From positions 41,804,537-41,868,536 of the forward strand of contig OW028578.1 of NCBI GenBank assembly GCA_932294295.1: a stretch of 64,000 nucleotides of DNA, given 5' to 3'. The position numbers were made by a program, and so were the translations under genes. Shown here one piece after another: positions 9,800 to 19,200 of the stretch; position 1 is the first letter of the stretch; each line of letters starts with the position of its first letter. The notes beneath the pieces are model-generated. The model was not told the origin of the DNA. It saw only the letters and a list, made by a program, of their open reading frames with translations, and ran no database searches. The DNA is from Alitta virens (lineage: Eukaryota; Annelida; Polychaeta; Phyllodocida; Nereididae).

Positions 9800-11281
9800 A
9801 TCAGAATCTAGTGACCTATAACGGAAAGACTAGAAAAATTTCTGAAAACACAAATATTAATCCAGACTCAGCAATTTCATACTGAGCCGAGACATATCTA
9901 AATTGGATTTGATGCCAATGCAGCAGTATATAACGACAGATAATTAATAGAAAGAATTTCTGACAGATTAGGCTTTTGGCCGCGCTCAGAATTTCCATAC
10001 TTTTGATAAGACTTCGGTCACCTAATTTAAGATCCCGGATTTGGACTAATTAGTTTAACGAGCTATTAGTGCCAATCAATAATCAACAATGATTAACTTG
10101 CTCGCTTCAGATCTATCAGCAAAGATTTTACTGACTGAACGTAATGATAACTCATCAGTAGCAAAGGATCAAGTTTAAGGTGAGGAATTGTTGAGGCAAG
10201 CAATTTGATAGCTTTACTGTTGCATTAATCACCAATTTGAAGTTAAATAAAGTCAGGTGAGAAGGCCAAGGCAAAAAGTAAGCAGTTTCTGAATATAGGC
10301 CAAGGCCAAAGGGTTGGGCCAAGGCAAAAAGTGTTTCTTACAGAAGAGAGAAATGTAGCTGCTATACTAGCTTACAAACTAAATAGTAATTTCACAACAT
10401 AATGATATTAAATAATGGATCACCTGTGTGCCTGTGTCATGTTATTAGCCTAAACAGTAAAATAATGTGATGAATTGCAGCTGTCTAGAAGTGAGACATC
10501 AAATTATTGTCAAACAGTGTTAATTTTAATCAAATACAGCATATCCCCGAGCACCGTCCTGTGGCCACACACTGGGGCTAGGGATGCCTTTGCTATGGCA
10601 TAGGTATTCATATACTTTAAAAGGCTGCTGCTCTTGTGATATTGGTCCGATTTTCGTCAAAAAAAGTCTGAATTGTTCAGGAAAATGTGAAGAATTTATG
10701 TTTATATACAATAAATAAATAAATTTGTAAAATTCTGAGTGAAGAATGGAGTATACAATGGGCGATTATGCCATTTCCATTATGTTTCCAATGTTGTGGT
10801 CTGCATTTTCTTTCAATTTATGATTTATTTTTTTGTAATTAATGACTGATAGACTGACTAGCTGATGCAAATTGAGTGTGCCTTGGTAATTTATAGAAAT
10901 TTTGAACTATTGGATAAAAACTTAAAATATTGCAATTTTGACAGACAACGCAGCTATCATATTGCTATCAAATCAAAGGTACTGCATTCCATTAAAGTGC
11001 CTAGCAGAAAAGTGGTTACATTGGCAAATAGAGCATTTTTTTCCCCATCTATCAAAGTACCTCTGTCATGTCATATTGGTTGTTATTGTTTGTAGATTAA
11101 AGCTGTGAAAGACCATTAAATGCCTCCAAGCAACCCGAAATGTTTATAAAACATAGTAATCCATAGCTTTGGTAATTTAAAAGTTGTTTTCTCGGCTTTA
11201 AAACAAAACAAAGCATTGACAACATCACATGAGGGTTTGGTGTGGTTATTTTCAGTGTATGCCCAACTCACTGTGTAACTA
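9800..11281. other. No gene recognised
   Basis: AT-rich DNA with only short frames. At 10539-10602 a segment is bracketed by AG and GT and could be read as an exon, but I do not recognise its product. An AATAAA lies near 10247. Confidence 0.3.
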
Positions 11282-11372
11282 ATATGCTAGGCACTCTAAT
11301 TCGTAGAGCGGAGGACTGTAGAGGTCTCACACTGACATCCTTAGGTCGCCAGTTCAAATGCTGCTCGCGGGA
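11282..11372 (+). pseudogene. Decayed tRNA-Tyr copy
   Basis: The anticodon region ACTGTAG, the 15-base intron (one change, T to C at its fifth base), ATCCTTAGGTCG and the 3' end CTCGCGGGA are preserved. The 5' acceptor half and D arm are scrambled, with about three extra bases, and the T stem has three mismatches. A TTTTT run follows. Its 3' flank resembles that of the next copy 444 bases on, so the two arose by a local duplication. Confidence 0.7.
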
Positions 11373-11728
11373 AGTCTTTTTGGTCAACAGTTCAATATTG
11401 ACCTATTACCCTCTGCTCATCTTAATTCTACAAGTCCAACACCTTATCCATTGGGCACCCACCCAATGATACTATTTACATCCTCATCATTCTTAAGTAA
11501 TAACCACTTCCATTCTATAGATTACATCACCCCAAAATTTATAACCAGTTTTTTACACAATACTTAATACTGCATGAGTATATATGTAGTGTCTGTCCTA
11601 TATATACAAAGTGAGTTTAATTTGCACAAATGACTATGTGCATGATGCCAGCAGGTATTCACTTGCACTCAACACAAAATCATGGTCAAAGGACATTAAG
11701 ATTCTATGATTTTAAAAAAATGGCGGAA

Positions 11729-11816
11729 CCCGTGATAGCTCAGTTGGTAGAGCGCAGGACTGTAGAGGTTTCACACTGACATCCTTAGGTCGCTGGTTCA
11801 AATCCGGCTCGCGGGA
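11729..11816 (+). tRNA. tRNA-Tyr (GTA) with a 15-base intron
   Basis: The 88 bases fold as tRNA-Tyr. The acceptor arms are CCCGTGA and TCGCGGG plus A73, the D arm is GCTCAGTTGGTAGAGC, the anticodon is GTA in CTGTAG, the T arm is GCTGG/TTCAAAT/CCGGC. The intron AGGTTTCACACTGAC sits just after base 37, where eukaryotic tRNA-Tyr introns lie. Removing it leaves 73 bases. One weak spot is a C27-T43 mismatch at the top of the anticodon stem. A run of six T (Pol III stop) follows. Confidence 0.8.
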
Positions 11817-12636
11817 TATTTTTTCTTTAACCTCTCCATTATTAACTCATTACCCTCTGCACATACAAATATTTGTCATTACTGACCTGTTTTTCAGTTT
11901 CTTTCAATTTGTTTGAGATTTCAAGCAGCATGAAACTCACATTTTGTTGCTACATGGAAATGATGTTGGGCTGAGGAATGCTGTCTGAGCATTATTTATT
12001 CTTTGGTAGTATATTCAGTTAAAGTGATTTATGAAATGACTTGTATTATCGAATGTATTGTAATACATCATAATAACCTTCAACATACAGTTGGTTGGTG
12101 TGTTAACGGCCAAATGGTAACTGAATTCTAGTTCAGTTTATATGATCATCAAGACTTAAGACTGATTTATTGGCCTTCATAAATAATTGTACATGACAAG
12201 ATGAAATTTTCAGCATGAAAGGCCAGGAAGGACCCTCTAAGAAACGTTAATAGCATTGCCATCATGTGCCCTCCTGTCCTGGTTCTGAGAGATCCAAGCA
12301 AGTCATTATTAATGACCAATAACGAATGTTAATAAAGATGTTTAGTAGATGTGTTATGGAAATCAAGCATCATTATAGTAAGGAGATCACTGAGCCCATG
12401 TTTTTGTTAATGACATTCACATGCTATATGTGAGAACTGAGCATTTTAATGTGCCTACATTATTTTGATGACATTCACATGAGATATTAGAACTGAGCAT
12501 TTTGTATTGACCATATATGAGATCAGACCTATGGGTTGTCAGTAGACTGCCCCCCACGATCAAATTTGATTTATCAAAACTATGTGGTATTATCTTGCAC
12601 TAGAAATTAAGCATCTTTTACATGATTAAATTTCAG
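11817..12636. other. No gene recognised
   Basis: AT-rich DNA with no long frame. The missing 5' exons of the symporter relic downstream would be expected here but I cannot see them. Confidence 0.3.
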
Positions 12637-13041
12637 TATCTCGAATCAAGATTTCAATTTAGTGGAGCAAAAATATTGGATGATATACTCTTGATCATAT
12701 CCCAGGTAAGATGGAGTGATTGTTGCCGCATTTAATGCATAAAACAGACCACCAAATTTCTAATTAAAAAGCATGTACTTAATTGAGGTTATATCTTATT
12801 TTCATATTATTTACATTGGTATTGCAACGTTTGCGCCATCCACAGCTTGCAAATAGGTAATATTTAATCAAACAAACTCAATGTATAGTGTGCAGTTACC
12901 CCAAAGTCTCCTATCACATAACATTTATTGCATTATAGACAAAAACCATTTACTTTCCTAATTGCAATTTCAGCCACTGGATTTCCTGAGGAAGCTGCAA
13001 TTGTGATTACCATAGCAGTGGCAACATTCTACACTGCAATT
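12637..13041 (+). pseudogene. SLC5-type sodium-solute symporter, three exons of a decayed gene
   Basis: Three consecutive exons match the central part of SLC5 transporters. Exon A (12637-12705; acceptor TTTCAG, donor GTAAGA) encodes YLESRFQFSGAK..., the family's 'YLELRF' segment. Exon B (12806-12856) encodes IIYIGIATFAPSTA, like 'LYMGVVLYAPALAL'. Exon C (12974-13041; acceptor TTTCAG, donor GTGAGT) encodes ATGFPEEAA...VATFYTAI, like 'VTG......TFYT..GG'. Exon B is damaged twice. The base that should complete its acceptor AG is a T (TTTTCAT), and the exon is 51 bases where phase requires 52, so a base is missing between PSTA and QIATG. The downstream GG..AVWTD exon is not found nearby. In life the protein would carry solutes with sodium across the plasma membrane. 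A mini-exon-like segment at 14221-14247 (ends GAG|GTAAGT) may or may not belong. Confidence 0.6.
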
Positions 13042-14825
13042 GTGAGTATTCCTATATTACATCATCAATAGTCAGTTAGGGTTAGGGTTTGGTGCTGTGC
13101 AACTCAAAAGTCCAAAATTAGCATCACTTCAGTTTCCAGTCCACTTTGATAGGAGATAAACATTAAACACTCTGAGTAAAAAAAAAAAAAAAGGCTGCTG
13201 CTGCAGCATACCCTAGGCAAATTGGAGCAAAATAAAATTTGGTCATTCCTACAATAGCAATTGAGCCCCGTTTCAAAGATTACTAGTGCCCGGGCAAATG
13301 AGAAGAACTTAAAAGTTTTCTCTAAGATGAGACAACCTACATAAGAAAGTTAATGATAAATAACAGAAAAAAAAAAAAAAAAGTCTTATGGGTTTATAAT
13401 TACCCTAATATTGCAAAACTGTGCACCTGATGGAACTCAAAATCCATGTATCGTGAAACTAGAAAATGCCCTCTTTTAATTGATACCAAATTCAAGTTGT
13501 GCCCTTACTAAAATACTAAGCCTCTTTTCAGCCTCAGCCGCCTGACTAAATTATGTAAATGTTGATCTATGTGACATCATGTGACTTTGATAAAATTCAT
13601 GTCAATGAATGCTTTTAACACTGGCAAATATTTTGGCTGAGCCATAATTCAAGAAGCTTAGCACTGGTGTGATAAACAATGTACATGTCTTTAATTGTAC
13701 ATGTCTAATATAGGTACTTCTTCTTATATTATCATACCATTTATAGTTTAGTGGTTCATACTTACTATCGCTTTCCTTTCACCTTTCACCAAAATTAAGT
13801 GATTTGTAATAAATTGGTTATTGTCGTTTTTTGTAATTGAGGGGGTGGGGTGACTCTTGAGAAGCAATGGCTAAACAATTTGAATCTGACTCTGAATCTG
13901 TGAAGCACATGGATACTTTTTATATCTGATATTTACAGCTAATCATATCATGTGAGGCTTGAATGAAGATTATCTCCATAGTGTAAAAATTACTTTTGTT
14001 GGAAATGAATTATTAAAAGTCATGGTTCCTATAAAAAAATCACTTCAAAATTTTACCAAAAAAAATTAAAAATTAATTCTTCATATCATAAAAAAAAGTT
14101 TTAGCCCTAACGGAAATGTTACTACTATATTTCAATATGACCTATTATGGATTTGGTTTTCTCTTTTACTTGAATGGAACCTGTGGTATGGACCGATGCA
14201 ATCCAGGATTTAATTTTTAGATTGAAGTCTTGGTGGTCTTGAGCGAGGTAAGTTTCAGTAATATTTCATGAATTACATTAATTTATTTTATTTCTAAGGA
14301 TAATTGTACAGTGTAGATAAGAGAAGGCTGCGGACTTTGTTAGATCACTCATGCTGCAACAAAGAATTTTAAACGGGCGAATTGCCAGCAAAAACAGACG
14401 ATTTATGTGAACAATTTTGCATTGAATACAACCCATGACTTCTTGAGTAAAATGAAAAAAAATAGTAATTATATCATCAAAATAATAATTATTTTAGTGA
14501 GATTCCAAACAAGAAATTTCATTCTCAATGCTAGTGGCTATCCTGAACGCAGTAATCCAATGGACACAATTAGTGGGAGTGGATCTGAAAAGCCCATCAA
14601 AATCGTAGTAGGGCAACTAGCAACTTCCATGATTTTGGATTTCACACCTCAAGTGCCCTCCTCCCTCTATAAACAACAATTATTTTCTCCGGCTGCCGGC
14701 AAGTCCAGATCTGAACGTAAAACATTCTCTCATTATAATATTGTCTAACATGTATTTTCACTTTAAAGTGTAATACCCGAAACATGTCTTCTCTGAAGAT
14801 TCTCACAATAAAAGATAAAAAGATA
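13042..14825. other. No gene recognised
   Basis: AT-rich DNA with two poly-A runs (about 13179 and 13368). One possible 27-base exon at 14221-14247 has good splice signals. The 113-codon frame at 14407 shows no recognisable protein. Confidence 0.3.
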
Positions 14826-14913
14826 TCCCGCGAACCGGATTTGAACCAGCGACCTAAGGATGTCAGTGTGAAACCTCTACAGTCCTCCGCTCTACCAGCT
14901 GAGCTATCACGGG
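14826..14913 (-). tRNA. tRNA-Tyr (GTA) with the same 15-base intron
   Basis: The minus strand gives acceptor CCCGTGA paired with TCGCGGG plus A73, D arm GCTCAGCTGGTAGAGC, anticodon stem GAGGA/TCCTT with anticodon GTA, intron AGGTTTCACACTGAC after base 37, and T arm GCTGG/TTCAAAT/CCGGT. All stems pair (one G-T in the T stem). A Pol III stop (CTTTTT) follows. It is the best-preserved of the four copies in the window and probably functional. Confidence 0.88.
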
Positions 14914-15307
14914 ATGACAATGGGCTGGTTCCAATTGTGAAGTCTTAATTGAATGACTTTTGCTTCCTGTGCGGTTGTGCCTGAGGCCATGTATTTATGC
15001 CACGGATTTTCCACCTTGTGGATGATTTCAGAAGTAGTTATTGCAACAAAGCTGGGCCATCTGGTGATTAATCCAGCACAGGTTGAATTAAACCCTGCAG
15101 TAATTTGCCAAATCTCTCAATTGGTTAGGTTGACACTATTGGACTATGTTGGCCTTTTTGTTTGTTATGATATGGCTCAGGATCTACCAATATCACAGGC
15201 ATTACAATCGCCCTCTGGTGTAGCCCAACTCTCTCCCCCCCCCCCCCAGACCGCTGACAGTCAATACTTACCAATATAACAGTCAATTGTGATGCCTGTG
15301 ACCAATA
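14914..15307. other. No gene recognised
   Basis: The plus-strand 108-codon frame here (14953-15279) has no recognisable domain and ends in a poly-C run (near 15235). It is treated as chance. Confidence 0.3.
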
Positions 15308-15425
15308 TTCTCTGTCTCTCACTCTCTCTCTCTCTCTCCCTATGTCTCTCTCTTTCCCTTTCTGTCTCTCTCTGTCTCTCTCTGTCTCTCTCTGTCTCTC
15401 TCTGTCTGTCTTTCTCTCTCCCTCT
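15308..15425. repeat. CT/CTGT microsatellite
   Basis: About 118 bases of CT and CTGT units. All long frames across it (including 93- to 122-codon ones) are low-complexity artefacts. Confidence 0.9.
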
Positions 15426-15616
15426 CGTTTTGTTAAACCAAAACATTTGTTGCGCAATAAGTACCAACAATCATAGACACTAATGCCTGACAATTTGTTG
15501 CATAACTAACACTACTAATGCACAATGAGTGCTTGACTAGACCGCTTTCCCACTTCAAACAGTAAGTGTAGCTGCCCAATTGATCATGATGAGCTACTTT
15601 CAAAACGTACTGTAAT

Positions 15617-16236
15617 TTTTATGACTCAGAAACCAGCTGTTTCTAACTCGCGTTTATTCATTCAACTTCATTGCAGAGCTTAGCAGCGTCTTAGCATTTA
15701 GCGGTTAGCTGAAATACAAGGAAACTTCACTTAGTTATGATATCCATAAATCATGTATACATTATTGTCTAACTCCACTATGCCGCTGAACATATAAGCA
15801 TGCATTGTATTTACATACTACTTTATATTGCTGCATAAGCAATTATACATAATGCAAATTTAACACAATGAGAAATGATAATTCAATATACACATAATAC
15901 ATAATGATGAGCATACTAGTACTTGCAGAATTATGAATACTAACAAAGAGAAATAAGAACTGAGCAATACACTTACAATTTGTGTCTTGCTGGTCTAGAA
16001 TCATAAATGATGTGAATGATATGAAGTCTTAATCATGAATGATACAACAGCACAAGGAAATGGTCAGGTGAGGTGTGATCATAGAAAAGCTGTGATGTAC
16101 ACAAATTGGCATGGAATGGAAGACATGGATGAATGAACATAGAAATCACTCAAGCATATTAAACTAATAGTACAGCAAGCAAATTAAATGATAACATGTA
16201 AATAATCTCAAATTGCATTAAACAATCCGGTCCAAG
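15617..16236 (-). repeat. 3' LTR of the BEL/Pao element
   Basis: On the minus strand it runs from CTTGGACCGG to GAGTCATAAAA. It matches 21956-22575 without a difference that I can find. The exact edge is open by one or two bases because the outermost bases do not form a clean TG...CA in both copies. Confidence 0.9.
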
Positions 16237-16246
16237 TCTGATACAG

Positions 16247-16255
16247 CTCCCCCTT
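16247..16255 (-). promoter_or_regulatory. Polypurine tract of the BEL/Pao element
   Basis: AAGGGGGAG on the minus strand, about ten bases before the 3' LTR, is the expected plus-strand primer site. Confidence 0.6.
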
Positions 16256-16277
16256 GAGGACTGCAAGTCCTCAACAT

Positions 16278-19200
16278 TTATTTCAGTCCCTCTTCAAGCA
16301 AACATATCTTGGAAGCTGGTCGCAGGTAAGTTCCTTGGATCGTCTTGACCTTTGCCGAGCGAATTCGACCATCTGCACTGGGTTGAATTTCAGTGACTCG
16401 GCCAAGCAACCATTGACCACGAGGTAATTTGTCATCCACCAGTATCACAAGGTCATCCACCTGGAGGTTACGCTGTTCAGTCTTCCACTTGTTCCTGACA
16501 GTAAGTGAAGGTAAGTATTCTCTTGTCCAACGACGCCACACGTGATCTGCTAGGACCTGGCACTGACGCCAACGCTTCCTGCTGTCAATGTCACTAGCAT
16601 CAAATTCTCCTGCAGGAGCTACTGAAGAGGCACCCCCGTGCAGAAAGTGATTCGGAGTCAGCGCTGTGAAGTCATTCACACTGGAGCTATTGTAAGTCAA
16701 TGGACGGCTGTTCAATACTGCTTCTACTTCTGCTAAGGTTGTCCGGAGCACTGATTCAGAGACCACTTGTTCCTTTAACACTGCCTTGAGAGCTGTCTTG
16801 ACAGATCTAACAAGACGTTCCCATGCCCCGCCAAAGTGTGGTGCATGAGGTGGAATGAAGTTCCATTTGGTGAACCCTTGCAGAAGGAAGTTGTTGATCT
16901 TCCCTTGATCAAGCTGTTGCAGGCAATCACGAAGTTCCCTATCAGCACCCTTGAAGTTTGTCCCATTGTCGCTGAAGATCTCGGTGGGTTGCCCACGCCT
17001 ACTCACAAAGCAACGAAGCACAAGAATGAAGTCATCCGTCTGTAGTGAATCAGCAAGCTCCAAGTGCACAGATCGGGTGACCATGCAGGTAAAGATACAA
17101 CCCCACTTCTTAAGTCTGGAACGTGCTCGTTTCACTATCATTGGCCCAAAATAATCAAGGCCTGTGAATTGGAAAGGACGGGTGTATCCTGCAACACGCT
17201 GTGCGGGCAGGTCAGCCATCAAAGGTACAACTGGTTGTACTGAGCGACGATGGCAATCAAGGCATTCATAAACTATCTTCCTGGCTAATTGTCGACACTT
17301 GATTGGCCAGAATCGCTGTCTCAGGGATGCTACGAGGTGCTCTGGTCCACAGTGTGCTTGTCTGATATGGATATCATTGGCAATAAGCTTGGTAACTTGG
17401 TGGTCATACGGTAGCAAGATCTGGTGCTTGAATTCTTCTTTTGTCAAAGCCCTGTTAAGACGGCCACCAACACGTATAATGCTGCATGTAGAATCAAAGA
17501 ATGGATCCAATGGTCGAATCTGGCTCTTCTCGTCAATCTCACCTCCCTGTTCGAGTGCAGCATATTCTCTGGAAAATCTGTTTAGTTGAGCCACACGGCC
17601 AAGGCTAACTTCAGCATTGTGCAGTTCAGAATTTAGCAGGTACTCATCTTTAACAGGCACAATCTTCTTACTTGAAACTCCAGCACAGAAGTTCAATGCT
17701 GCTCGTTGCACCCAAGCTGTAATTCGACTGAGTCTGTACCATGAAGAGTATCTTTCTGGTTGAACGACTTCTTCAATGCGGTAATGCTGAGTATGATTTT
17801 TTGGTCCTGTGCATATATTCATGCAAACTGCTGTCTTCCGGAGTCCATCATCGTCTTCCTTAGGTGGTAGTATTTCCGGTTGAGAAGGCCAAGAGTCCTT
17901 CATCTGCCACAGGAATGAAGGACCAAGCATCCACCGGTTTGCTTGACTGAGGATATCAGCTGGCAATCCCCTGGTAGCATCATCGGCTGGATTCTGAGCG
18001 GATGGTACATACTTCCACTGCTGAGGCTCACTGTTTTCATGTATCTCTGTAATGCGATTGGCAATGAATATCTTCCATCTTCTACTCTCATTCTTAATGT
18101 AGCGAAGAACTGTGATGGCATCAGTCCAGAATATAATCCGTGGAGCTACAAAGGTGTCCATCAAGGCACAAGAGAGTCGTACTGCCATCACCGCCCCTTG
18201 GAGTTCAAGTTTAGGTATCGTCAGAGTCTGTTTGATGGGTGCAACATGCGACCTGGCAGCTACGAAGGAACAGCGGATGCCAATGGAGTCTGTCATCCTA
18301 AGGTAAGCCACGGCTGCAAACCCAGCTTCAGATGCGTCACAAAATACATGTAATTCCAAATCCATACCCTTCTTAAGACCATGATATCTGGGAATTCTTA
18401 AGGAAGATAAATGATGGAGCTCCCCAAGCCAGTCTCTCCATCCTCGTTGAAGTTCTTCAGGAACAGTTTCATCCCAGTCTGTCCCTCCACGCCAAATTTC
18501 TTGTATGAAACACTTTGCCCTGAACGTAAAAGGAGAGAGAAATCCACATGGGTCATATATGGAACTAACAGTGCTTACAATTGTTCTCTTTGTCTTTGAT
18601 TCAGAGTAAGTTGAAGGCTTGAATACAAAGCTGTCTTCCTGGACGTTCCAACCAAGACCAAGTACTCGCTGTGTGGGAAGATCTTCAAGATCCAAGTTGA
18701 GTTCAGGCTGAGACTCAGCTGACTGGGAGATATGATTCAGTACTTCTTCAGATGAAGACATCCATTTCGCCAATTGAAAGCCTTTGCTGAAGAGCACATG
18801 TGAAATGTTGTTCACAAGAGTGATAGCAGTTGGGACATCCTTCACAGATTTCAGCATGTCATCCACGTAAAAGTTTTCAAGTATAGTTTCTCGGACATTT
18901 TCATCAACATTTTCTTCAACAGCAGCTTGTCTCAAAGCATAGTTCACACAGCATGGAGAGTCCTTCGCCCCAAAGATGTGCACTAACATCTTGTACACTT
19001 GGGGAGGGCCTGGGTGGTTCAAGTCATCCTTCCACAGGAAGCGGAGAGCGTCACTGTCACCTTGAGTCACGTTTACTTGATGAAACATCTCCTTTATATC
19101 AGCTACAACTGCCACTGGATGCAGTCTAAATTGTTGAAGCACTGTAAACAAGCTGTTAGTGAGGTCAGGTCCAGTCATCAGCTCACTGTTCAAAGAGACA

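Noticed and set aside
10539..10602. AG/GT-bracketed segment that can be read as an exon
   Set aside because: Product unrecognised on either strand and no neighbouring exon.
13076..13090. Telomere-like TTAGGGTTAGGG
   Set aside because: Only two and a half units; could be chance.
14221..14247. 27-base mini-exon with good donor
   Set aside because: Its peptide does not match the next expected SLC5 segment; too short to support alone.
15125..15493. Arg/Glu-rich frames up to 122 codons
   Set aside because: They translate a CT/CTGT microsatellite.
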